A stretch of 64,000 nt of DNA from Pseudoglutamicibacter cumminsii (GCF_003143995.1 NZ_QFWG01000002.1:1-64000), one strand, 5' to 3'; numbered from the stretch's first letter, positions 1 through 8,161 are shown. Program-made: numbers and translations. Notes: generated from the sequence alone by a model not told the origin.

Positions 1-312
1 TGACTCGCGGTAAGATCTCGCCCACGGATAAACCGACATTTTCGACGTCAGATCTAACTCACGAGCAATATCCTCTGGCCGCCAACCAGCTTCAAACAGC
101 TCGACAGCACCAATCTTAGTTTCTAACGAATACCGCTTAACAGGCCGCCTTCTCCTAGGCTTACGGCCCTTAGGCTGAGGATTCCTCAACCATGAATACA
201 ACGTCCACCGACCGGGATATCCCAGCACACGAACCGTCTTCGTCACCGACTGAGTACGACGATAAACTGCCAAAGCTCTCGCACGCTGCTCGGGCGTATA
301 AACAACTTTCAC
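1..312 (-). CDS. Partial IS3-type transposase orfA (helix-turn-helix protein), runs off the left edge
   Basis: An open frame on the minus strand starts with GTG at 312, with a GGAAGGA ribosome-binding site 8 nt upstream, and stays open for 104 codons to base 1. The protein opens with MKVVYTPEQRARALAVYRRT and has two basic helix-turn-helix segments (roughly residues 5-40 and 60-100) joined by an Arg/Lys-rich linker, GRKPRRRRPVKR. This layout is typical of the DNA-binding OrfA of IS3/IS150-type elements; the catalytic orfB should lie left of the window. The family call rests on recognised motifs, not on a search. It points away from the second transposase fragment at 521, so two different elements abut here. 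Confidence 0.7.
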   Translation of the reverse strand, partial: MKVVYTPEQRARALAVYRRTQSVTKTVRVLGYPGRWTLYSWLRNPQPKGRKPRRRRPVKRYSLETKIGAVELFEAGWRPEDIARELDLTSKMSVYPWARSYRES

Positions 313-350
313 GAACAGAATCCTTCCAAGATTCCGTCCGCACCCCCGAA

Positions 351-510
351 TGTGTGGCAAAAATCCCGGTTTTCCCCTGTGTTTACGCGGCAGAATCGGG
401 TTTCATCTTTTACCCACAAAACTTGTTACCTGGACAAAATGTGTGGCATAAATAGCGTTCGTTGCCCGTGTTTACGCGCATTACCCGTGTTTAAGGTTTC
501 ATTTTTGCCA
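351..510. repeat. Degenerate direct duplication between two IS remnants
   Basis: Two blocks of about 66-71 bp, at 351-416 and 440-510, share the same landmarks in the same order: TGTGTGGCAaAAAT / TGTGTGGCAtAAAT, then TGTGTTTACGCG / CGTGTTTACGCG, then GGTTTCATcTTTTacCCA / GGTTTCATTTTTgCCA. The offset is about 89 bp. They fill the 208-bp gap between the two transposase fragments and are probably old IS ends. I could not identify matching terminal inverted repeats. Confidence 0.5.
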
Positions 511-520
511 GTCTGGCTGA

Positions 521-1117
521 ATGAACGTTCCTCACTGCCCTTTTTGTCGTCGTCGTTTGCATCGTGGCGGTCACACCAGTTCTGGTAAAACCCGTTGGCG
601 TTGCCGGGTTTGTGGCATTTCTCAAGTGCAACAAATCGACAAGCGTACGCACCAGTTCAAACAATTCATGAAATGGCTGCTGGGTCGTACTTTGATGCGG
701 GATATGCCTGGCGGAGGACGTACCTTCCGTCGTCACACTGCCTGGTGTTGGGACTTGTGGCCGGTGTTCCCAACCGTTGATGAAGTTCACCCTGTGGTGT
801 TTATCGATGGTATTTACCTGGGGCGTCAAGCTGTTGTTTTGATTGCGTCTACACCTCAGCACGTCCTCGGCTGGTATCTCGCTAAGACTGAGCACTCCGG
901 GGCGTACCAGGGGCTGATGAAGCGGATCGCGGTTCCTTATATGGTCGTGTCTGACGGCGGGACTGGTTTCGCGAAAGCTTTACCTACTCAGTGGCCTGAC
1001 ACGAAACATCAACGCTGTTTGGTGCATGCTTCAAGACGGGTCACCCAGTTCACTACACAACGACCCAAAACAGCCGCTGGCCGGGACTTGCTTGTGATTG
1101 CGCGCGCTTTGACTGTT
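521..1117 (+). pseudogene. Truncated IS1249-like (IS256 superfamily) transposase
   Basis: The protein starts MNVPHCPFCRRRLHRGGHTS. An N-terminal zinc ribbon (CPFC ... WRCRVCG, residues ~6-32) is followed by a DDE-nuclease fold start, with VFIDGIYLG carrying the first acidic residue, then MVVSDGGTGFAKAL and HQRCLVHASRRV. This order is typical of IS1249-type transposases of actinobacteria, which are about twice this length. Homology stops at about residue 199. The remaining codons to 1153 (GAHRGLRP) read through the tail of the AEC gene on the other strand. The catalytic C-terminal half and the right IS end are therefore missing, and the element should be dead unless complemented. Confidence 0.75.
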
Positions 1118-1943
1118 GCGCGGTGGGGAGCACACCGAGGATTACGGCCATGAAGATGCCGGCGGAGTCGAGCTGGAACACGACGGCGGCGAGGAACCAC
1201 GCGATCAACGGGTGCACGATGAGTTTGAAGGTGAGCACGAGCATGACGTCGATCCGGCGGCCGCTGCCGTGCTGGAGCGGCTTGGAACCCACGAGCGAGA
1301 TTCCGAACGCCATGAGCATCGCCGGGACCGCGGCGCCACCGAGGATTTCGATGGGGTTCATGACGGTTTCTGGGATGGTGGCTCCGGTGGTGGCTACGAT
1401 GACGCCGGCGAGTGAGGCGAGGATCAGCGGGTTGGTTGCGATGCCTTTGAGCGCGCCGACCACGCCGGAGCCGACGCGTTGGGTCTGAACATCGAGGCAG
1501 ATGAGGGAGAGCGGCTGGAGGATCGCGAGCTGGAACAGCAGGACCGGCACGGAGTAGGTGGCGTCGCCGAGCACGAAGATCGCGATGGGGATGCCGAGGT
1601 TAGCGGCGTTCACTTGGGCGGCGGACAGCGCACCGACCGTCAGTTCTGCTGATTTACGTTTGAGGGCGAGGCGCGCGATGAGCATGTAGAGAGCCATGAC
1701 GATGAATGCGCTGATCGCCGCGATGAACACTTGCGGCCCGAAGATCACGGAGATGTCGGCGCGCGCGATCGTTTGGAACAGCAGGGCCGGGTTCGCGATG
1801 AGGAACGTGAGCCGGCTGAGAACGTACCGGCCCTCGGGGCCTAGGACGTTGAGGCGTCCGACAACGTAGCCGACCAGGATCACAACCCAGATAGCTGTGA
1901 AACCGGATAGCACGCCAAGCATCGCCGAAACGTTGCCCATCAT
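1053..1943 (-). pseudogene. AEC-family (auxin efflux carrier type) transporter, C-terminus replaced by IS sequence
   Basis: An integral membrane protein with about nine hydrophobic helices. The start is the ATG pair at 1943/1940 behind an AAGGAGACC ribosome-binding site. AEC proteins export or import small organic anions such as malate or malonate in bacteria. The recognisable sequence ends at GVLPTAQ (about residue 276), where family members normally continue with a last helix and reach about 305-315 residues. Here 20 codons translated from the reverse strand of the transposase (to 1053) complete the frame. The break falls at 1117-1118. Loss of the last helix probably inactivates it, though a residual product is possible. 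The gene lies downstream of the MBL-MHS pair, separated from it by a hairpin. Confidence 0.75.
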
Positions 1944-1963
1944 GGTCTCCTTACACAGCTAGG

Positions 1964-2013
1964 CGGGTAGGTTCAGCGTTCAGCCCCGTCTGAGGCTCAT
2001 CTAAACCTACCCG
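1964..2013 (-). promoter_or_regulatory. Hairpin in the AEC 5' leader / MHS-AEC intergenic region
   Basis: A perfect 10-bp inverted repeat (CGGGTAGGTT ... AACCTACCCG) encloses a smaller AGCC/GGCT hairpin. It ends about 20 nt before the AEC start codon, next to the ribosome-binding site. There is no U-run after it on the minus strand, so it could be an attenuator, an mRNA processing stem or a terminator of the upstream MHS gene. I do not recognise a riboswitch class. Confidence 0.55.
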
Positions 2014-2055
2014 TCCGCGTCGGCTGAGGCGTGAGTCGGCTAAGTTATGCATCGC

Positions 2056-3462
2056 CTACGCCTGCGTCGCCTCCGCTTGCTGAGCTGTGACCTTCTTGGC
2101 GGCGCGGATTTCATCCATGGCGCCGGTGTGGACGTCTTCCGGCATCTTGTAGAAGGCGACTGTGAGAGCACCTATCAACGCGACGCCTCCCCAGATGACG
2201 CCGAGGGCCCAGAGACCGCCGGATGGGCTCCAGTGAACGAGCGCGGTGGCGATCATTGGGGTAAGGCCTGCCCCGAGTGCTGAGGCGAGCTGATACCCAA
2301 GCGATGCGCCTGTGTAGCGGATAGATGCTGAGAAAAGCTCGGCGACGTAGGCGGCGATCGGACCGTACACGAGGCCTTGGATGATGCCGTTTCCGAGGAT
2401 AGCTGCGAACACATACTTGCCCATCTCGCCCGAGCCGATCAGATGTGTGAGAGGTAGGGCTGAGACGGCGGCAAGGCCGCAAGCAGCGACGAGCATGCGT
2501 CGGCGACCTACGTAGTCGGCGAGGCGGGCGGCAGCGAAGGTTACAAATAGCGTGACGATTGCAGCGATGGCTTTCCAGTTCAGAACAGTTGTGCGGTCGT
2601 TGCCTGCTTCGACTGCTACGGACACACCCCACACAGTGGTGATGGACTGGGTTATATAAACCGTGATCGCAGCGACGAGCGATACGATGACTGGCTTCTT
2701 GTAGTTCTTGATGACTTCGGCCAGCGGTGCCTTTTTCTTGTGGGCTTCTTTGTCCATCTTCTGGAAGGCTGGGGTTTCAGCGACTTTGAGTCGGATGTAG
2801 AGGCCCACGGCGATCAGGGCGCCGGAGATCAGGAATGGGATGCGCCAGCCCCACTCGATGAAGGCGTCGCCCGTCAGAACAGACATGAGCGACATCGTCA
2901 ATGTCGCGAGAATTGCGCCGGCAGGTCCACCGGCATTCGCAAACGATGCGGCGAAGACGCGTTTATTGGCGGGAGCATGCTCGATCGCCATTAGAGCTGC
3001 GCCGGCCCATTCGCCGCCGACCGCGATGCCCTGGATGATGCGAAGGATCAACAAGGAGATCGGAGCGATCACGCCGATCTGCGCCGTAGATGGCATAAGG
3101 CCGATGAGTACGGTCACGACGCCCATGATGATCATGGTGGTTACAAGCGCTGTTTTACGGCCGATTCGGTCGCCGAAGTGGCCGAAGATGATGCCGCCGA
3201 GGGGCCGCGTAAGGTAACCGACAGCGAGTGTGGTGAAGGATGCGAAGAGGCTTAGGCCGGGACCGAGGTCTGCGAAGTAGAGGTGCGCGAAAACGATGGA
3301 TGAAGCCGTCGCATAGAGCATGAAGTCGTAGAACTCGATCATCGAGCCGATAAAGCTTGAGGCGAGGATTGCCTTCATGTCTTTGGTGCGCAGGCTGGTC
3401 TGAGTGCCGTCACTTGCTGTTTGAGGCTCGCCTGAGTTTGTGGCAGTGGAATTCGTAGTCAT
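2056..3462 (-). CDS. MFS transporter of the metabolite:H+ symporter (MHS) family
   Basis: 468 residues and 12 predicted membrane helices. The signature MHS features are present: SFIGSMIEFYDFMLYATASS in helix 1, GHFGDRIGRKTALV between helices 2 and 3, RIIQGIAVGGEWAGA in helix 4. These symporters (relatives ShiA, ProP, KgtP, CitA) import dicarboxylates, betaines, shikimate or aromatic acids with protons; the substrate cannot be told from sequence. The start is ATG at 3462 with GAGG upstream. Only 9 nt separate it from the stop of the MBL-fold hydrolase, so the two are co-transcribed. This suggests that the hydrolase acts on the imported compound or a derivative, with the divergent LysR protein as the likely regulator. 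Confidence 0.88.
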   Translation of the reverse strand: MTTNSTATNSGEPQTASDGTQTSLRTKDMKAILASSFIGSMIEFYDFMLYATASSIVFAHLYFADLGPGLSLFASFTTLAVGYLTRPLGGIIFGHFGDRIGRKTALVTTMIIMGVVTVLIGLMPSTAQIGVIAPISLLILRIIQGIAVGGEWAGAALMAIEHAPANKRVFAASFANAGGPAGAILATLTMSLMSVLTGDAFIEWGWRIPFLISGALIAVGLYIRLKVAETPAFQKMDKEAHKKKAPLAEVIKNYKKPVIVSLVAAITVYITQSITTVWGVSVAVEAGNDRTTVLNWKAIAAIVTLFVTFAAARLADYVGRRRMLVAACGLAAVSALPLTHLIGSGEMGKYVFAAILGNGIIQGLVYGPIAAYVAELFSASIRYTGASLGYQLASALGAGLTPMIATALVHWSPSGGLWALGVIWGGVALIGALTVAFYKMPEDVHTGAMDEIRAAKKVTAQQAEATQA

Positions 3463-3471
3463 GAGGAACCT

Positions 3472-4563
3472 CTACTTCGATGCGGTGTGGGTGATTTCGA
3501 TGATGTCGAGGTCATCAGGGATCAAGAATGCGTCGCCCATCTGTGACTTTCCGTAGGCCCAGATGTTGGGATCACTGTTTCCGGGGACGATGTGGTGAAG
3601 GGCAAGCCGCTTGGCGCCGGCCTCTTGCGCGATGCGGACGGCCCCTTCGACGGAGGTATGCGACTTGTAGTGGTGTTGGCGGCCGGCTTGCACTTTGGGC
3701 CTGTCATCGTGAGCGTAGACTTCTTCAACCCAGCCGAAGTCGATCGCTTCGTGCAGCAGGAGGTCGGTTCCCTTAGCGAGGCGCACCATGTTGGGTGTTT
3801 CGGTGGTGTCGCCGCTGATGGTCACGGATCCATATTTCGAATCGAAGCGGAAAGCGAATGCCGGCGCAATGGGTGGGTGTTCCACGAGGATCGCAGAAAC
3901 TGTGACCTTGTCGTCTTCGAAGATGACGAACGGTTCCATATCGGGCGTCGGATTGTCGTTGGGGTGGTATCCGGTTTCTTCGGGGATCTCGATGTCGTGG
4001 CCCTTGAAGATATCGGTTGGGGGAGTGCGAAGGGAATCCATGACGCGGTCGTTGAGGTCGGTCGCGTACGCCGCGAAGAGCGAGTCGAGCATGTCCTCGA
4101 TACCCGGGGTCGGGTTGTTGGGTGCGACCGGCTGCGGTGGGTTCGTGGCCAAAGGTGACACAGGTGGCAGGGCACCGCGGTCGCCAGGACCGTAGAGCGG
4201 GAGCGGAGCGTCCCGGTCGGTGTCGAATGCGTACAGTCCGAATACGAGGAGCCCTGGGAGGTCCACGGTGTGATCGGAGTGCATGTGGGTCAAGAAGAAG
4301 CCTGCGAGCTGGCTAAAGTCGAGCCCTGATTGGCGGATGCGACGACCGGTTCCGCTACCAGCGTCGACGAGGTAGAAGCGGTCATCGACGACGACCGCGG
4401 TTGAGATTCCGTACCGGTTGCGGATGTTGTTTTTCCAGTAGCGGGGGCCGCCTGCAGTTCCGAGGGTGACGACTCGCATGCCTGGGTTGTCGATGCTAGC
4501 TGGGTTGACGGTCTCATCGCAGCGCGGCAAGCCGGTATCTGGGTTGATGTGCAGGGAACGCAC
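3472..4563 (-). CDS. Metallo-beta-lactamase-fold hydrolase (RNase Z/arylsulfatase-like subgroup)
   Basis: 363 residues; the GTG start at 4563 has an AGGAGG site 5 nt upstream. The metal-binding motif THMHSDHTVD (H93, H95, D97, H98) is intact. Further ligands are plausible in SGDTTETPN and LHHIVPGNS near the C-terminus. The N-terminal LGTAGGP and VDAGSGTGRRI fit the branch containing RNase Z-like and AtsA-like hydrolases. An insertion of about 70 residues lies in the middle (residues ~125-205). There is no export signal, so it is probably cytoplasmic. It is first in an operon with the MHS transporter, opposite a LysR regulator. I infer hydrolysis of an imported ester, lactone or sulfate-like substrate, without evidence for which one. 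Confidence 0.82.
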   Translation of the reverse strand: MRSLHINPDTGLPRCDETVNPASIDNPGMRVVTLGTAGGPRYWKNNIRNRYGISTAVVVDDRFYLVDAGSGTGRRIRQSGLDFSQLAGFFLTHMHSDHTVDLPGLLVFGLYAFDTDRDAPLPLYGPGDRGALPPVSPLATNPPQPVAPNNPTPGIEDMLDSLFAAYATDLNDRVMDSLRTPPTDIFKGHDIEIPEETGYHPNDNPTPDMEPFVIFEDDKVTVSAILVEHPPIAPAFAFRFDSKYGSVTISGDTTETPNMVRLAKGTDLLLHEAIDFGWVEEVYAHDDRPKVQAGRQHHYKSHTSVEGAVRIAQEAGAKRLALHHIVPGNSDPNIWAYGKSQMGDAFLIPDDLDIIEITHTASK

Positions 4564-4582
4564 TATGCCTCCTCAAAACGAA

Positions 4583-4598
4583 TGTGGCCTGTGTCACA
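4583..4598. promoter_or_regulatory. Candidate CRP/GlxR-type operator upstream of the MBL-MHS operon
   Basis: TGTGGCCTGTGTCACA matches the actinobacterial CRP/GlxR consensus TGTGANNTANNTCACA at 10 of 12 fixed positions. It lies 20 nt upstream of the GTG start of the MBL gene, in the region shared with the LysR gene. A Crp-type regulator is encoded at 48429-49106. Confidence 0.5.
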
Positions 4599-4678
4599 TG
4601 GGTGCTTTCAAGTCTCCGTTCGGTCGAGAGGTATTTCAAACTATTTATTTTTTCAATCAATATAGCTAAGTTTTATAT

Positions 4679-5626
4679 ATGGATGGTTTGCACATCACGA
4701 TCAGGCAGCTCGAGTATTTCCTAGCGGTGGTTGATCATGGCTCGATGAACGCCGCTGCAGAGGCTTGCCATGTCACGCAAGCGAATATTTCGAACGCGAT
4801 AGCGGCTCTCGAAAAAGACATCGGGACGCAGTTGATCCTCCGAGGCAAGGGTCAACGCTCGGTTCCTACTCCGGCCGGGGAGCGATACGCGCAACGTGTT
4901 CGAGGGGTGCTGACGGCCATGGTGGAAGCGCATCAGGAAGCGAAGTCTGCTGGAGATAGGCTACGTGGCCCCCTGAAGATCGGCGGAATGCAGACCACTT
5001 TCGTCCTCTATTTCCCCGATATTGCCGCGCATTTCGTGCAGCATCATCCAGAGGTTGAACTGAGCTTTAGTGAGACAAACCCGCGCGGTTTGGAGGATGC
5101 GGTTGCCCAAGGAAAACTGGATGCCGCACTAGTGCTGGGGCAACAACGAACCCGGGCGGACCTGGAAGTTGAGGTTGTGGGGCGAGTCCGGCTCAAAGCT
5201 GTTTTACCCGAGGGGCATCCGTTGGCCGCTGAAGACCGAGTTTCCATCAAGGACTTAGCGCTGACTCCGATGATCATGTTGGATCCACCGGAAGTTCAGC
5301 GGCCTTTTGTACAGAAGGCTCAGGGTCTTGGCGTTGACATCACACCGACGTGGCGTTTCACTTCCTGGGAAGCGATCCGCTCTTTTGTTCGCCGGGGTCT
5401 GGGGGTTGCGGTCAGCAATATTGCGCCGCCGGAGGCTCTCGAAACAGGCCAGGGTGATGGCGTACCGGCGCAACAGCGAGTGTACGACGGGTTGGTGTAT
5501 CGGCCGCTGCAGGAGGAGGTCTTTCAGAACACGATTGACGTGGTCTATCGGAAAACGCAGTTCCCGCAAGAGAAAATTGCGGAGCTGATTCGGATAGCCA
5601 AAAAGATCGGGTCTGAGGCGTTCTAG
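4679..5626 (+). CDS. LysR-family transcriptional regulator
   Basis: 315 residues. The N-terminal winged helix-turn-helix (residues ~5-64: LEYFLAVVDHGSMNAAAEAC, then a recognition helix TQANISNAIAALEKDIG) is followed by a periplasmic-binding-protein-like effector domain (residues ~93-300). The gene diverges from the MBL-MHS operon across 115 bp, the usual layout for LysR control of a neighbouring catabolic operon. The gap is very AT-rich next to the start. The start codon lies 6 nt after TAAGTT (4667-4672) with no Shine-Dalgarno, so the mRNA may be leaderless. The effector is probably the transported or hydrolysed small molecule. Confidence 0.9.
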   Translation: MDGLHITIRQLEYFLAVVDHGSMNAAAEACHVTQANISNAIAALEKDIGTQLILRGKGQRSVPTPAGERYAQRVRGVLTAMVEAHQEAKSAGDRLRGPLKIGGMQTTFVLYFPDIAAHFVQHHPEVELSFSETNPRGLEDAVAQGKLDAALVLGQQRTRADLEVEVVGRVRLKAVLPEGHPLAAEDRVSIKDLALTPMIMLDPPEVQRPFVQKAQGLGVDITPTWRFTSWEAIRSFVRRGLGVAVSNIAPPEALETGQGDGVPAQQRVYDGLVYRPLQEEVFQNTIDVVYRKTQFPQEKIAELIRIAKKIGSEAF

Positions 5627-5679
5627 CCTCCCGCCCCGGCCGCCGCGCACTTACTGACCTCGCCAGCGGCGCCCCGCCC

Positions 5680-6510
5680 TTAAGGAACCTGCAGCTCGAT
5701 GTTCTTGAGGTCGGTGATGAGCATGTGCCCGGGGCCGTGACCGATCGCGAACTCGGGTTTCGACGCCATAACGGCTGCCTGCGGGGTCACGCCGCATGCC
5801 CAAAACACGGGGACCGTGCCGTCAGGGATGTCCACGGGGTCCCCGAAGTCAGGTTCCGCGAGGTCCTTGATTCCGATCGCTTCCGGGTGCCCCACTTGCA
5901 CTGGCGCTCCGTGCACGCCGGGGTAGCGGGAGCTGATCCGCACCGCATCGGCCACCCGATCCGCAGGAATGGGCCGCATCGAAACCACGAGCGGCCCCGC
6001 CATCCGTCCCGCAGGCTCACACTCGATGCTCGTGCTGTGCATCGGAACGTTGCAGCCCTGCTCGATGTGCTGCACCGGGATCCCCGCCTCCAGCAACGGT
6101 GCTTCGAACGTGAAAGAGCACCCGATGATGAACGTCACGAGGTCATCACGCCAATACTTCAGAACATCCGACGGCGTATCCACGAGCTCCCCGTCCCGGT
6201 ACACGGTGTAGGACGGCGCATCGGTTCGGATATCGCCCCCGGCCAGCAACGGCCCCGTGGTCGCGCCAGCCTCAAGAACCCCGAGCACAGGGCACGGCTT
6301 CGGGTTGCGTTGCGCGAACAGCAAAACATCGAACGCCAGGTCCTTGGGCACGATGAGCAGGTTGGCTTGCGCCCAACCGTCACTGAAACCTGCGGTTGGC
6401 CTCCGCAGACCTTCGCGGAAGAGCGTGCGGGCTTCCGCCGGGGTCAAGCGTGCCACATCGTCGCCAGCACTGCTGTGTGCTTCTGCGCTGTTCACTGGAG
6501 TCGCGTTCAT
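5680..6510 (-). CDS. DUF1445 / YcsI-like putative hydro-lyase
   Basis: 276 residues, UPF0317/DUF1445 family (Bacillus YcsI; the human D-glutamate cyclase contains the same domain, established knowledge). Family landmarks are [51 protein letters not shown] and [15 protein letters not shown] chose ATG 6510 because GAAGGAG lies just upstream; an in-frame extension to 6576 has no such site and crosses a terminator hairpin. The upstream gene is an NRAMP-like transporter, the same pairing as ycsG/ycsI in Bacillus. There the pair sits with 5-oxoprolinase genes, but no 5-oxoprolinase gene is visible here. An action on a glutamate- or oxoproline-like acid is inference. Confidence 0.85.
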   Translation of the reverse strand: MNATPVNSAEAHSSAGDDVARLTPAEARTLFREGLRRPTAGFSDGWAQANLLIVPKDLAFDVLLFAQRNPKPCPVLGVLEAGATTGPLLAGGDIRTDAPSYTVYRDGELVDTPSDVLKYWRDDLVTFIIGCSFTFEAPLLEAGIPVQHIEQGCNVPMHSTSIECEPAGRMAGPLVVSMRPIPADRVADAVRISSRYPGVHGAPVQVGHPEAIGIKDLAEPDFGDPVDIPDGTVPVFWACGVTPQAAVMASKPEFAIGHGPGHMLITDLKNIELQVP

Positions 6511-6557
6511 GTGTTCTCCTTCGTCCGCCTGCTTACTCGTCCGCTTGTTTAAAAGCG

Positions 6558-6589
6558 TAGGGCCTGATGCTCTCACGCATCAGGCCCTA
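6558..6589 (-). terminator. Terminator between the NRAMP-like and DUF1445 genes
   Basis: A perfect 13-bp stem, TAGGGCCTGATGC / GCATCAGGCCCTA, with a 6-nt loop is followed on the minus strand by CGCTTTTAAA. It lies right after the NRAMP-like stop codon (6595) and 48 nt before the DUF1445 start, so it should lower expression of the second gene. Confidence 0.7.
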
Positions 6590-6594
6590 GCTAT

Positions 6595-7836
6595 TTATGC
6601 CCAGAGCTTGGCGAGCCCGCCGAGCGAGTTCCATCCGAGGAACAGCGTGAGCAGCCAAGCAAACACGCCGATCAACAACAGCCACGCTGGGTACTTGTAG
6701 CCGTTGAGCAGATCACGGCGTGCCCATGCAGCGTAGAGCAACACCGTCATCGAGATCGGGAGGATCAAACCGTTGAATGCGCCAGCGAAAATCAGCAGGG
6801 TCTGTGGCGCCTGGTTGATGATGAGGTACACGACCGCGCACACAGCGATGAACGCGACGGTGAGGATGTTGCGCAGGCGAGGGCTCGAATCGTGCTTAGT
6901 GATGAACGAAACCGACGTGTAGGACGCGCCGATCACGGACGTCAGACCTGCCGCCCACAGGATCACACCGAACATGCGCAGACCGATCTCGCCGGCCGCG
7001 TGGTAGAACGCGTCAGCCGCGGTGTTGTCTTGCGCCAGCGTCACGCCGGTTGCAACAACGCCGAGGATCGCGAGGAACAAAAGCACGCGCAGAATACCGG
7101 TCACGATGATGCCGAGCACCGAGCTCATAGTAATCTGACGGATCGCCTCAGGGCCCTTGATGCCGGAATCGATCATGCGGTGCGCGCCCGAGAACGTGAT
7201 GTAACCGCCAACGGTACCGCCGATGAGCGTTGTGATGACGAGGAAATCGACCTGATCAGGCATCACAGTGTTCTTGAGCGCCTCACCAACTGGCGGGGCA
7301 GACACGATGGTGACGTAGAGCATCAGCAGGATCATGATCGCGCCGAGCAAGACCACGATGCGGTCCAACGCCATACCTGCCCGCTTGGACAAGAAGATCA
7401 GGATAGCGATCGCCGCAGAGATACCGCCGCCGATGCGCGGATCCCAACCGAACATCGCGTTGACACCCAGGCCGGTACCACCGATGTTGCCGATGTTGAA
7501 CACAAGCCCGCCGATGAACACGAGGACGGCGATGAACCAGCCCACACCGGGCAGGACCTTGTTGCCGATCTCTTGTGCGCGCAGCCCGGAGACACCGATG
7601 ATGCGCCACACGTTCAGCTGAACCGCGATGTCCACGAGGATGGACACGAGGATCGCGAACGCGAACGCCGCACCCAGCTGGACCGTGAAGTTGGTGGTCT
7701 GAGTGATGAAGCCAGGGCCGATGGCGGAGGTCGCCATGAGGAACATCGCGCCCATGAGGGCGGTGCGGTTCCCCTTTGTTAGCTTCAGCTTGGTTGAGGC
7801 GCCGGCGGTGCCGTCCTTCTCAAGGTTGGTAGCCAT
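6595..7836 (-). CDS. NRAMP-like transporter (YcsG type)
   Basis: 413 residues with about 11 membrane helices. The first helix reads MFLMATSAIGPGFITQTTNF, and VFNIGNIGGTGLGVNAMFG follows in helix 3. It belongs to the NRAMP superfamily, but the canonical metal-binding DPGN of helix 1 is replaced by a GFITQTT segment, and I do not see the MPH motif of helix 6. It is therefore unlikely to be a classical Mn2+/Fe2+ MntH. The nearest described type is YcsG, found with YcsI. The start ATG 7836 has AAGGACG upstream. Substrate unknown; an organic acid or a different cation are both possible. Confidence 0.8.
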   Translation of the reverse strand: MATNLEKDGTAGASTKLKLTKGNRTALMGAMFLMATSAIGPGFITQTTNFTVQLGAAFAFAILVSILVDIAVQLNVWRIIGVSGLRAQEIGNKVLPGVGWFIAVLVFIGGLVFNIGNIGGTGLGVNAMFGWDPRIGGGISAAIAILIFLSKRAGMALDRIVVLLGAIMILLMLYVTIVSAPPVGEALKNTVMPDQVDFLVITTLIGGTVGGYITFSGAHRMIDSGIKGPEAIRQITMSSVLGIIVTGILRVLLFLAILGVVATGVTLAQDNTAADAFYHAAGEIGLRMFGVILWAAGLTSVIGASYTSVSFITKHDSSPRLRNILTVAFIAVCAVVYLIINQAPQTLLIFAGAFNGLILPISMTVLLYAAWARRDLLNGYKYPAWLLLIGVFAWLLTLFLGWNSLGGLAKLWA

Positions 7837-7921
7837 GATGCGTCCTTGGAACTAAGAAATGGAACTACGAATACGAATGAGTGATTGGGAGAATGCTAGC
7901 AGTAAAACGTGACGACTAACA

Positions 7922-7957
7922 CAAAGCGGTTGTAGTAACTCCGAGGGTCCCGCTTTG
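7922..7957. repeat. Inverted repeat upstream of the NRAMP-like gene
   Basis: CAAAGCGG (7922-7929) and CCGCTTTG (7950-7957) form a perfect 8-bp inverted repeat with a 20-nt spacer, about 85-120 nt upstream of the NRAMP-like start. It could be an operator or a stem in a long leader. The rest of 7837-8030 shows nothing else I can name. Confidence 0.35.
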
Positions 7958-8030
7958 AACGAGCCAGCCGGGCTGAATCTCCTGCCTAGAAACAATGCCC
8001 ACGTGAAAGCAGCTCCCACTTAAAACAGTT

Positions 8031-8062
8031 CGGCCCCAGGCCAGCGAATGGACCTGGGGCCG
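8031..8062 (-). terminator. Terminator of tRNA-Gly
   Basis: A perfect 10-bp stem CGGCCCCAGG / CCTGGGGCCG with a 12-nt loop is followed on the minus strand by AACTGTTTTAA. It lies 28 nt after the 3' end of tRNA-Gly. Confidence 0.75.
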
Positions 8063-8090
8063 AGCGAGAAACGTTCTTAGAAATAAAGAG

Positions 8091-8161
8091 AGCGGGTGAC
8101 GGGAATCGAACCCGCGTCGCTTGCTTGGGAAGCAAGAGCTTTACCATTAAGCTACACCCGC
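8091..8161 (-). tRNA. tRNA-Gly (anticodon CCC)
   Basis: A 71-nt cloverleaf. The acceptor stem GCGGGTG pairs with CACCCGC plus discriminator T. The D-arm contains AGCTTAATGGTAAAGCT, the anticodon arm is CTTGC-TTCCCAA-GCAAG with anticodon CCC, and the T-arm contains GGTTCGATTCC. No CCA is encoded. It reads GGG glycine codons. It stands alone, with its own terminator. Confidence 0.95.

Noticed and set aside
1964-2013. Known riboswitch in front of the AEC gene
   Set aside because: The nested stem does not match any riboswitch consensus I know, so I called it only a hairpin.
7887-7924. Weak CRP-like sequence upstream of the NRAMP-like gene (CGTGACGACTAACACA)
   Set aside because: Only 8 of 12 consensus positions match and the centre is wrong; too weak to report as an operator.
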